A stretch of DNA of 64,000 bases from Scortum barcoo. Taxonomy: Eukaryota > Chordata > Actinopteri > Centrarchiformes > Terapontidae. Positions 21,801-33,488 of this stretch are shown here, in pieces. The DNA lies in contig CM041541.1 of assembly GCA_023238725.1 (NCBI GenBank), positions 10,316,044 to 10,380,043 on the forward strand. The letters run 5' to 3'. Within the stretch, counting starts at the first letter, position 1, and each line of letters begins with the position of its first letter. Made by a program: the position numbers and the translations under genes. The notes under the pieces are model-generated. The model was not told the DNA's origin and made no database searches. It saw nothing but the letters and a program-made list of their open reading frames with translations.

Positions 21801-24025
21801 TTATATTGGTGTTTTAAACACACTGGTGCTAAAATTATTCATTGATTAATTGAGCTGTCAGTCAATAAAAAACCGATTAAGCAACTTTTTTTCAGGGTTA
21901 ATAATAAAAGAAATGTCAAATTTTCTTCATGTGTGATGAGTAAGTGGGAGATTTTACACATTATTACTGTCTACCATTCATATTTAATTGTAGTTGGGTT
22001 AAAGAAGGATGGATTCAAGTTTCACCACCTATTTTCTGCTGTAATGAAGACAGCAACAACTGTGAGGTTTTCACGCAGCACTGAGCTCTCCGCAGGGTTC
22101 AAACAAAACTTCGCACCCCTCCCTCCCCGGCCGTCTTGCATCTCTACTCGTCCTTCACGGCTGAGGAGGTTATGATCACTGTCGACAGGCCCACGCCCTG
22201 CCCACTCACACACAAACACACACCCTGCTTAAATCAACCCCAACGCATGAACAAACACCCAAAAACTCAACCTCACAAACATGCAAACAAACGCACCCTA
22301 TCATTTACTCCCCCCCCCCAAAATACATCCATAGAGCAAATGCACTGTTAACATGAGCTAAATATATAGACACAAACAGAAAGCTTCTCTAAAACAACAT
22401 TTACCACCAAATATACATTTAGCCGCTCGCTCTGTCATTTCATTTCCTGTCATGAATCTCAAACAGCCGAAGCTCAAAACATGAGAATGAAGTTTAACGG
22501 TAATGACTGCTTTTTTGGCGGTCAAAAATATCTCGCATGACATCAACCCAAACAATCGGCCCTTCTAGCTTCCCACATGTTGCTGAGCATAATTCCCCCT
22601 CTATTATATGTCCGCGGACAGCCAAGCTAATCATCTGGCTGAGCGCAGCCACTTAGATCTGACTCCCGGGCCCCATGAGTCATGGGAAAAGTGAGTGTGA
22701 AATGTCATGGAGAAGAAGTAGTGTGTAGTATACCATCTGGCAGCAGTCCAGACTGCTATGTTTTGGCTTCTTCTTTGAATCTGGATGCGAGGTGAAAATA
22801 TATCACTTTTAAAAGCTGTTTTCAGAGGATACCTAGAACCAGTTTTATGGTTGAATATAGAGTTAATGGAAGTATGGCTTGATAAATATTAATGTTGGTT
22901 TGCTGGTCAGTCTGCCGGTCCACCACTTTGGTCCAGATAAATATAACTGTAAAGCTATTGCATGAATTACAATGAACGTCTGTGCAGATATTTGTGGTTC
23001 CCACATGACAAATCTGACTCACTTTGTCCTCTCACACCTGACTTTTCTTCCAATGCCACCATGAAGTTTGACATTTGTGGTCTAGCAGCATCGTCAGGGC
23101 AAAATTTTAATGTTACATTTCACAGTCTGTAACTGGTCATGAAACGCTCTCAGTTTAATACTGATGCCTCTATTTGACCTAAAGAAGCAAATGAGGTAGG
23201 TTTAGGTTTATGACCAAATAAATTCATATTTTGCATTCTCCAATAAATAATTATTCTCTAAAATAATTAATTTGTGCTGTCAATTTAACATAACTTCTCA
23301 TCTTTGTGCCATTAGTCAAGATACAGTATACCCCTCAGGTTTTGGCTGTTTTTGGCTGTTTTTTAAGATCCTTTAAACGTTTTCTGCAATAGTAATAATA
23401 ATGGACTGTCTCGTGTTCATGTTAACTTTATGGTGTGCTTACACAGCAAACTATATAGAACGCATAAATTATTCATTCAAGAGCACAAATTATTAAACCA
23501 TTCACAGCAATTACATTTTTATTTCTCCTTCACAACTCCTGAAAATGTTTTCTCTTTAGCTTACCTGCCTTAAAGAGCTGTCGTCACTTACGGGTGCAAC
23601 ACACAAGTGCTGAGTTGTGGCGTCTGCTCAGACCTACCTGCATGGAAAAAGAGGGAATACGCGTCAGGACGTCAATGAACCGCAGCACTAAAGTTGTGTC
23701 ACTGAGTCTGATAAAACCTGTTTAATTCACTTTTCTTTTCTTTTTTTTTTTTTTTAAAAGGACACTCTCATCTGAGCCTTGTGTTAAATGCAGCCGTGCG
23801 TGAGGCGTGCATGCACATGGCAGCTTAGCTCCTTCACCTGGAGTCTGACAACAGCATTAATCCAAACCTCAGCGTGGCCTCGGCTTTCTTTTAAGCTTCC
23901 GCTGATGGGCTGTACGCGACACAACAAAGCCAAAGGCGATCTAATCTATTCAGAGTGTGCACGTAAGCCTGAGCACACACGTGTAAATGCCTTGTTGTTT
24001 GTATTTTATTTGTCACCACAGGACT

Positions 24026-24190
24026 GTCATGCATTTCGTGTTAACTCATTTTTATAATTGCGCTTGCATGTTTTACATTCAAATTAAGGGTATTATTCTC
24101 TCGCATTGTTCACATTATCAAATTTCCTTTTTTCCTGTATGATTTTCTTGTAATTTCTTCTGATCTTTTAATTCATTTTGTTACATACTG
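24026..24190 (+). repeat. diverged direct repeat, copy 1
   Basis: Shares GTCATGCxTTTC, GTGTTAACTC, ATAATTGCGCTTGCATGTTTTA, an ATTCTCGxxCATTGTT segment and later TTTTAATT in the same order with the block at 25454-25630. Several small indels separate them, so this is an old duplication or two copies of one dispersed repeat family. Confidence 0.6.
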
Positions 24191-24403
24191 TAAATGAAGA
24201 TGGCAGAGCTGGAAAGTATTATGTTCTCTAATTAGCAATTTGGATTTTAGAGATGTTGCGTGGATTGGCACTGTTTAGTGCTTGAAGGAATGGCTTTCTG
24301 AGGAAATGTGCTTATTGACTTTCTTATTGAGAGTTAAATGAGAAGACTGATACCACTGTCCTGTCTGTACGGTAAATATGTCTTTGTGCTAAGATAAGCT
24401 GGT

Positions 24404-24540
24404 TAGCTTAGTTTAGCACAAAGACTAGAAAGGGGGGGGGGGAAACTAAGCTATAGAGGAGCTGGTATTATTTTGACAGGACCAGGCTAACAGTTTCCAC
24501 TCATTTCCAGTCTTTATGCTAAGCTAAGCTAAGCTAAGCA
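24404..24540. mobile_element. foldback (palindromic) repeat of the GCTTAGCTTAGCATAAAGACTGG type
   Basis: The left arm, starting GCTTAGTTTAGCACAAAGACTAGAAAG, is matched in reverse complement by the right arm ending CCAGTCTTTATGCTAAGCTAAGC, with further pairing inward (GGAAACT and AGTTTCC). I recall the arm sequence as a common dispersed repeat in perch-like fish genomes; this is from memory. No coding capacity, so a non-autonomous element or a fragment of one. The right arm ends in four tandem GCTAA units. Confidence 0.6.
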
Positions 24541-25453
24541 GCTGCTTGCTATAGCCTTATTTTTTACAAAGACAATAAGTATGTTTCCTCAAATGTTGGA
24601 TCATTTCTTTAAACAAAATGGAAAACTGAGTCATATATAAAAACAGAGCACTGTTTGAGTTAATGAGTGTGATTGCAGGGAGCGTGAGAGAGGAATAAAA
24701 TAGAAACAGAGGTCAGTAGGAGGGTTTCCAAGGCAACTGCAGGGATGATAATAATCCAAAAAGAAATCAAAGTGATTATTTTTCACAAACAAGAGATTAC
24801 GAGTGAACGTGTCATCTGTGTGCCAGCTAGACTGACTCCGCGAGCTGTTTGAGATTTGTGAAATTCTTGGATTGGTCCGTTGGGGCTGAGCCAGGGGACG
24901 AGTTTAAGGCCTAAGCCGGCCGTGAAGAAAGACAGACGTTTACTCTGCTTTGGGAGCGCGAGGAGGTAGAAAACAGAGCATCCTGTTAACATTAAAACAG
25001 TGTGAAAGGACCGTGGCGGGGTTGGGGAGGGGGTTCTGGCGCCAAAACAGAGCAGTTGGACAGAGAAAGAAAGAGATAGAGGCTGAAGTAGAGGAGACGC
25101 GAGGAGAGGGGAGCCGAGATTCTCCAAACAGGAAGGAGGTTGATTTATTAGAGAAGAGAGAGTATTTCTACTAAGACAGTTCTGGTTTATTGCAACTCTC
25201 TGTAGGTTGTATTTTATAACTTTGGCTATCATTCCCACTGGTTATGATAACATGACATCAATTTACAATGGATAGTTTGGATAAAAAAAGTGAATCCCCT
25301 CCGTTTGTTTCTCTTTGTTTGTAAAAAAACAAAACAAAAACATGTTTCTTGCACTTTTGGACTCCCTTTTAGTGATGCCACAGTTTGTAAAAGCCTTTGT
25401 TGTCTGAGTAAATTAAAATTTTTATGCTTGTGCCGTTAACACATGGTTTTGCG

Positions 25454-25630
25454 GTCATGCTTTTCATGTTAACTCGTTCTCATAATTGCGCTTGCATGTT
25501 TTAAATTAACTTGACATTTTTATTCTCGAACATTGTTAACATGATCAAATTATCCCCCAATTTTTTCCCCAGCACTGCGTGGTTCTTTTGTCTTTTAATT
25601 GACAGTTTGTTTAATCATTTGATATACAGT
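25454..25630 (+). repeat. diverged direct repeat, copy 2
   Basis: Second copy of the block at 24026-24190, about 1.43 kb away in the same orientation. The foldback element lies between the two copies. Confidence 0.6.
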
Positions 25631-25783
25631 ATGGAGGCTGGATTATTAAAAAGGAGTGGAAAAGACGGGGCTGACATAGGGAGAGAAGAAAACAGAATTC
25701 ACAAGGGCAAAAAGGAGAAAAAGTCTCTGAAGTTATTTATTACTATCCAAAAGGCTGGTTTGGCAGTATAACAACTGTAATGA

Positions 25784-25839
25784 AGCCAAAGCTTTGATAA
25801 CGTAGCTTTGATACTGTAAACGTTATCAAAGCTTTGGCT
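25784..25839. repeat. perfect 19-base inverted repeat with 18-base loop
   Basis: The left arm AGCCAAAGCTTTGATAACG (25784-25802) is exactly complementary to the right arm CGTTATCAAAGCTTTGGCT (25821-25839). The loop itself contains another TAGCTTTGATA, so the unit was probably built from repeated AAAGCTTTGATA pieces. It may be a small MITE remnant. Confidence 0.8.
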
Positions 25840-28800
25840 CCATACGGTAAGTTTGTTAGTGTAACCCTGTCTCCTAAATATTACATTTATTTACTATCTC
25901 TAGTAATGTTTTTTTTTTTTAAAAAAAGGACCACACCAGTGGCAATTTTAAGCCCAAGTTTCTGTCTTAGCTTTTATCATTGCTCATGTCACTTCAGGGC
26001 CTCCGTACTTTCTTGGAAGAAAGGTTAGCAATAACAAAACACGCGCAATTAGTCTTCAGTGGACTAAAACATGCAAAACCACTGTTAGTGTGGTCTCTTA
26101 TTTTGAAACTATGATGAACCAAATCGATCAATCAGGTGACAAACTGGAGGAAAAAAAACAACTTAACCAAAAGCTTGAAAAACTGTGTGAAGACTGAATG
26201 GAAACATCTGCATATGTTATGTTTCCCTACACATTTATTTAGATTTTTTTCCTCTGAATTGTCCGTCTGCTTAAAGAAAAAAGAGAGAAAGTCTATAATA
26301 TCAACTTGCTTATGTGGACAGAGGAGAAAATAGTAAGAGAGGAGGAAAAAATCTAAGGTCAGAGAGGAAGTAACGTCTCTTCTGGCCAGTAAGGGAGGCT
26401 TAAAAAAAGAAAGGGATGAGGAGTGAGAAAAATCCAGAGAGATGAGTAGTTACCACCCGGCCCAAAAATATCAGGAGCGGGACAGGAATAGCAGCATTGT
26501 ACTCAAAGGCGCGTTTTTAACTGTGACAGCAGATGATCCCGCTCTCACACAGCTGTCGGCCTGCATGCTGTGAAACCTCCCACGACACAGCTCGTCTTTA
26601 TCTTTATTGTGTTTAATCTCTCATGAAAAATTCACCAAAAAGGGGAGCTTGTAATCGGACAGAGAGCTAATTAGCAAACTGATGCAAGTTAGCTGTAACT
26701 TGGTAAAAATAAATGTTAATGAGTGAATTCCCCCAAAAAATTCTCTTTTTTTTTCAATACTTACTAAATGACTTCTTCTTTTTTCTTTCTGCACTAATGG
26801 TCTGATTTCCAAAGCCTGTCTTATGATAAAGTGTCATATCGAAGTCATATCTGATTTCCAAACTCGTTCATTTTACAGGAAGAAATGCTGATAATTACTT
26901 TTTCACAATCTTATCAGTTGCCCATGATGATCAGCTCCACCGTCACATCCTGCGGGTCGATATTTAACGGACGGGCACAAACAGAGACTGCGGGGTTGAA
27001 CAAACAAGCAATTTGTCTTGAGTCTCATGATGGGGGAGGAAACATAATTGACTGTGCTTTTTTTTTTCTGCCTGACATTCGTCTTGACCTGCGAGTTCCT
27101 CTCGGGAGGAGGGAGGCCAAATGGGTCAAACAGAAGGAGAAGAGAGGAGCGATGGAGGAAAGGGAAGAGTGAAGGATAGAGGAAGGAGGGGAAGGAGGCC
27201 AGAGGCCGTCCTAATCCGCAGATTTGACTTCATCATGGGAGACGGGGCAAACAGGAAATGAATCCTAATCTCAGTGCTGCGCTAAAAGGCCCGATAAACC
27301 TCAGTGAACTTTGCTGAAATGAGCCAAGAGCAGAGATAAGGGGGGGGGGGAACATCACAGGAAGATATTTCACTAACTGTCTGCTTCAGTTTTATTGAAC
27401 GGTGCTCTCTGCAGTACAAGGGAAATCCTTCGACTCTAGAACATCGATCTCACTCTCAATTTCGGACTCAACCACAGACAGTTATGCATAGGCTTTGAAT
27501 TGATTTAGGCACTTAACCCTGAGGAGTCTTGGGATAAAACTGTTAACTATGCCAGTATTTGGTATCTTGTTTTGGAGCACATCATAACCTATGTGACCTT
27601 ATATTTCCGCTTTGACATACTGTACTGGAAACAACTGACGTTATTTGATCACGCCAGCATGCTCTGGGGACCTGGAAAGTTTAAAAATGTAGCAGGAAGC
27701 CGCTCTTAATCAAGTGTTTTAGTGGCCTAACCTTAACTTTACATTAACTACCATGCAAGCTTGTCTACACTTCCACATGTAGACAAGAGGAGAATTGATA
27801 ATTAACTCTACCACAGTCTCGGCCTTGGTTAACTGAAGAACAAGTTATGCAAAGCTTAATAGTGACATAAACAGGAATTTCCTGTACTCCACAAGGCCTA
27901 GTCAGCCTGTATTTAGAAAAGTAGTCCTGGTTTCACAAGGACATCAAATGTAGCCAGCAGAGGTTGTATTATGTCACCTGAAGGTTTAGCTGCTGCTGCT
28001 AAAACTACTCCTGCCTCCTACAGCAGGTGCTGAAGGCTAAAAAAAGAAAGACTGATTGTGTTACTTAGCAATCACACTCTACTTAAAGGGACAATTAAAG
28101 TGAAATTAAACCACATTTTTTTAAAACGCTCATGCTGATTTTACTGGAATAAAAGCAATACATGTGCGTAATAAGGAAACTAGTGCCAGGAAATGACATG
28201 ATTTGTGTTAATAACGAAGCTGTTGGAGCTGCAGTGGTTTGTTGTGACTGTGTTTTGGTCCAAGTAGGGGGTCCAGTCTGGAGATCTAACGTAAGGGCTT
28301 TTGCTTCCTCTCCTTTCAACCCACCTCCTCATCTATAATTCACACGGACAGCCTCCATCTCCCCAGGGCAAAAAAAACAAACACACACTCCCTCAGGCCA
28401 CCGTATGTCCTTCATACATACAAACACATACATGTTTTATACATCTAAGCCAAAGTTATAATCAAAGTGGGGAATGGGAGTGAGTTCATGTCCAGAATAT
28501 GACAGATAACAGAGAGAGAGGTTTCAAAATAAAACATTCATAAACAGTATTACATTCATTTCCTTCACAGCTGCTGCGATGAAGAAACAGACCATCACTA
28601 AAGATTGTTCAACAGTTTCTTCCACATCATTTGTGCATTCGTAGCCATCTCAGATGTGGCGTGAAGCGTTTGCGGCTCCTCATTATCTCCTCATCACCGA
28701 CTTCACTCGACGCGAGGCGGTGAGTAATTGCATCTGTGATTCACTTTGCCTTTTCTAAAATCACGACTCTCTGTGAACTCCTTTATTCGGCAGAGGCCCT

Positions 28801-31800
28801 TTGCGTACTCAGTGCAATCTTACAGGTGTAAAGAAAGAAAGGGGGCGGGGTGGTGGTGGTGGGGGGGGTTGTTCTGTACACCTCCATGCTTTGTTCAGAG
28901 TACAGAGGGGCCTCTGTGGCTAATGAGAAACTCTGCCGGGAGGGAGGCTCATTAATTAATCCAAAGGAGGAATAGAGAGAAGAGATGAGCGTGAGAGAGC
29001 ATAGACAGCGACGGGTGAATAGACTACCAACAAACGCCAATTTGAAAAGGAGGGGGGTCAAACACTATTCAAACTTGACAGAAGAAGAAATATATATTAT
29101 ATAATACAAAATCGCCAATTATGTTGTGGTGGCAGACGTAATTGCTTGGCTTGATTATGAAGGCAATGTTTTTTTCAGCGAGTGAAGCCATTCATGTAGG
29201 CATCACACTGGACTTGCTTCGATTAAATGTTAATAAACATCACAGAAAAGAACTTCTTATATTTCAAGTGATTCAAGTCGCTGTGGACTTTTTGTTAAAA
29301 CTATAAAAATAGTAAAAGCAAAATTGTTTAATGATGTGGTAGTCACTTTGACCTTTTGAGATAATGAAAACACAATCTGATATTATGGGAGAAAAGAAGT
29401 GACATACTAATTCACAACATTTCCTAATTGTGTAAATACTGATTTTTTTCCATTTGTCCTTGAAATATCTCCATATTTTATTAGACAAAATAAAGGGACA
29501 CGTGATTTGACATTGTTGACAACAGTGGGGGAGACCTCCTCATTTTACACACATGCCTCATACTGTACATGCAAAAGTCAAACACACTCTTTATGTAATC
29601 TACATGCTCAAACACACTTTTCCTTACTGTGTTACGTAAAGCAGGCAGGACCAGGTGCAGGTCTTAGCGCCCCCAAGGCGACAGCTGCACTTAGGAGTGG
29701 AGACAGGTGGGAGGACTGGTCTATGTAGGTTTCTTAGTGGTCTCAGAGCACTACACACACATTCATCAATCAACAGGGACTAGGCAGTCCAAAATGAGGC
29801 CCTCAGGCCATGGTTGTACCACTCTGGAAAGTTTACACCCTCAGGAAAGTGAAGATGCTGAAAATATGCAAAATATTATAGTATTAGGGAAGACTGAGGC
29901 TGCTAAGTGGTCTCCTTTGGTAAGTTTTACAGTTTTATTATATCTGAAATGACATCCTGTGACAGAATGTGCAGCTGGTAAGTAAGCAGGACATTAACAA
30001 ACATCTTAAGTAGAAAAAAATATAAAAATATGATACTATTTAGTTGTGAAATCTTTTCAAATTGCATGCTCTCTCCCTGTTTAATACAGTAAAAGCCTCA
30101 GGTTTTGTTTTTATAAATTCTTGAAATAACAAAATCCACAAAGCAAGCCACTTTTAGTACAAGTCAAAAGATTGCTCACTTTTCAGAAATTCAACAACAA
30201 CACTACATTTAAGCTCAGATATACCAACTCTTCACTCGAAATAAGAAGCTGCATCTGTCTGTGTGGCTCACCTCATCTTTGACAGTGCTTTGACAACCAG
30301 CTACATAACCATCAAGTATCACTTGTCCAAAGACACTTAAGGGCATTTTGTCAAAGTCGAGGGTGGTGTTGATTTGACTGCAATGTCCCTTTCTCCTACA
30401 GTTTTAGCCTCTGCAAATAACCTACATTACATGTTCGTCTCGTATAAAATGCCCTGATGGTTGAAGGTTAAAAAAAAAATGCACTGTAGTACGAGTGGTT
30501 GATGGTAAAAAAAAAAAAACACTGATGCAGGGGAGATGACGAAAACATCTCATATAGGAGTTTCATAATCAACTAGCTGGAGCTGTACATGATTTAAGTC
30601 TTGGTCCAGTATCATTTGTCCAATTATAAGACGTAAATGTGGGTTTTCTTAAATGAATCTCTGAAACTGAGCATGATTGAGAAAAATAGAGTTTGACAAA
30701 AAAAACTCCTAAGTCAAGGTCAAAGAATTTATCAACAATTAAGAGATTTTAAAGACAAAATATCACAACTCTAATGCTCTTTCAAGCAAAAAGCAAACAT
30801 TTTCGCTGATGAAGACCATAAGATGTGGTTGTAAGTGCCAAGAAAAACAAGTAGAGCAAGTAGAGCCCTAAATAGTATATTTCCTAGCAGGGATCAATCT
30901 CTAACAACGCTGAATCGTTTGTTTCCCATAATGCAACTCTAAGATTAAAACACCTACAATAAAACGTCTGTTTCAGACCTGTTTCTGACTGACTGTTGGA
31001 AAAGTGACGGAGGGAAACAATGCATTTCTCTTTCACATTTGGCGTCTCTCTAACACCTACATTTATCTCCATTACATTTCAAATGCCTTGCTGACATACA
31101 GCAGTTGGATCCAGAGGCGATGTTGACTCCGAAACAATGTCCCTCTCACCCACTGCTTCTGCCCTGCGAGCACGGCAACAGTTGGTTGCCTGACCGCTGC
31201 GGCGGGCTCCATGCCGAGTGGCGACCTCGCTCCGGGGGCATGAGCTCAGCAGAAGAGGAAGAGGGATGCAGGAAAAACGGGGAGAGGATGATTTGTGGGG
31301 GGCAGGACTCCATCTGTGACCCCAAAAATGAGGACAGTCAGAGGGTGCGTTTGCCCCCTCGTCCTCCCCTCCTACGCCACGCCGTGTCATCCGAAGTTGG
31401 TTCGCGGGAAAAGACAGCTCGCCTCAGAGCTGCCCAGCAACCACACAGGCAGACGGAGACAGAGATAGATGGAGAAGGGCGGGCGGAGGTGAAGTGGGGG
31501 GAGGCATGTCATTGGGGATGTGACAGACATCCTGGTGACTTCTGGCGCACAGTCACAGATACAAACACATACTGTAGACAATCAGAGGTGAACTGAGGGG
31601 CAGAGAGGAACAACAACGTCCTTAATATCTTAATCACCTTGACAAAGATCTTTAGACATTCAGGTCTGAGATTTAGAGACTACCAGCATGTGAAATTATA
31701 ATGTTAGCTACTGCAATGATAGCTATCATGATAAAGGGGAGACTGAAAGCTGCTGACAGGATTACTTTAGATTATATCTTCAGCTTTAGCTTTGTCATTT

Positions 31801-33008
31801 GTCATTGCATGGTATTAAGTCAAGAACTACACTGCTGTTGCCACAAAATATAATTCGACTATTTGAGTGTAATTATTCAATCAAGTAACTGTAAATCCAC
31901 ATGAAGCAAAAAGGATTTTATCCATATGATTTTGATCAATTTTAATTTAATCTAATATCATGTTGTAGCGCTCACCAGGTGTTTTCATTGTACTGTTTAT
32001 TGTTCTCCCTTGGATGGAGCTACAAGAGTACTACTGGGCTTACTTGACCCCCTCCTATACAATCCTGATTCAAATACAAAATAATAATGTTAGACAGACA
32101 GAGGGGGGGTACAGGGTGAGTAGGAGAGAGAAGAGAGATCAAAACAGGAGCACACAGGGAGGAATAAACAGAGTGGGAGGGAGGACAAAAAAAAGGGCAG
32201 AAGACAGCGAGTCAGCGCCGGCATCCCATCACTCCATCACCACCTGCTCGCCCCCTAAAACTCCTCCTGACTCGCAAGGCCGTCAGCGAACTTGTGACAG
32301 CCAGCTCTGCCGACGCTGACAGGCGGGGGTAATGTGTCCCGCGGTCTCGCTCGGCTTGGTGTCACTCCCACGGAGAAACCACCAACAATCTGTTGGCTTT
32401 GAGTCGCTAAACCGCCAACGGCCACATGCCATCGCAGCCTCTGAAGGCATCACAATTGCTGTTATTTCTAATTGTGTGCAGCTTTGCTCCCAAAAAACAA
32501 AGATCACTGTAGAAGAGTGTTTCATATTGTTTTTTCACAGCAGCAGCAGCAGCAGCACGCTGAACTGTGCTGTCCTGCCGGCTGAATAATCACTGGTGTC
32601 TAGACGAGGTACGTCACAGAGACTAAAGGCCACCAAAACACAAAAACAGCCCCTGGCTTATCACAACATCAGCTCTTTCACTTCATTGTTTTAATATGTC
32701 AGCTGCAAATATCATGCATAATCAGAACACCTGCACACAAAACGGAGATGGGACGCAGGGAGACACTGATTAGAGATTATGGGGAGAGGAAGATATGAAA
32801 CAAAGAGGAAAGATGGCACTTCAACCTGGATTTCTTCCAAGAAAAAGAGGGACATATTTCTTATTTTCCCCTCTCTTGTTATTAATGCTGATATAAAAAC
32901 TGATGCACCGATTTATTCTCCATCTTTGTTGCTTCGAGAATGATTTCAAGCGACTGGATAATTCAATGCATATGCTCGCATCTCAAAATGAAAAGCATAA
33001 CGTCTTAC

Positions 33009-33043
33009 CTGGTGGGGTAGGGCAGTCACTCCAGCTTTTTTGT
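33009..33043 (-). other. candidate non-coding 5' exon of map2 (35 bases)
   Basis: On the minus strand a strong acceptor (CCTCTTTGCAG after a long pyrimidine tract) and a consensus donor (CACCAG|GTAAGACG) enclose 35 bases starting ACAAAAAAGCTGGAGTG. The strand and position fit a map2 leader exon. No protein argument is possible, so this rests on splice signals alone; chance pairs of good sites do occur. Confidence 0.3.
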
Positions 33044-33425
33044 CTGCAAAGAGGGCACAAGGGAGGGGAGGGGGGCAAGGCAGCGGCTTCTGCAGAGAGA
33101 GAGAGAGGGAGACAAAAAAAAAACGAGATGAGAGGCAGGAAAAGGAGATGGAGGGGCAGCGCCACACTGACAGAGTCGGCTGATGCTTTATTTCGCCGGC
33201 GAGCGGAGCCGGCAAGCACACTGCTGCAGCTCACACACACACACACACCCCTCACACAAACACAGAGCCAACCAGCGTGCTGTCTCACGTAGCCCCCCCC
33301 CCAACCTTCGCCTTGACTACCCTTCACCAGCACACACTCTGCAACCAAACCAGTGGCTCCATTGCAATGGGGAGGGGTGGAAAACGGGAGGGGGGATGGG
33401 AGAGGTTTTGCCATGTCTGAGAAAA

Positions 33426-33430
<5 letters not shown>

Positions 33431-33484
<54 letters not shown>
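33431..33484. repeat. (GT)27 microsatellite
   Basis: Fifty-four bases of pure GT. It creates the long His/Thr and Cys/Val open frames seen here on both strands, which are not genes. Confidence 0.97.

Positions 33485-33488
<4 letters not shown>

Larger units (their letters stand above)
15067..33008. other. long non-coding stretch upstream of the map2 start codon (probable 5' UTR intron)
   Basis: Eighteen kilobases without a supportable coding exon. An acceptor directly precedes the map2 start exon, so this is most likely intron of the map2 5' UTR. It contains a (CA)n run at 15784-15812, a G12 run near 16070, homopolymer T runs, a foldback repeat at 24404-24540, a pair of old direct repeats (24026-24190 and 25454-25630) and a 19-base inverted repeat (25784-25839). 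GC-richer patches near 18660-18940, 21180-21410 and 31100-31600 have open frames but no recognisable protein. Confidence 0.6.

Noticed and set aside
31105..31596. 163-codon open frame on the plus strand in a GC-richer patch
   Set aside because: Composition is low-complexity, there is no recognisable domain, and no splice context or regulatory signals support it.
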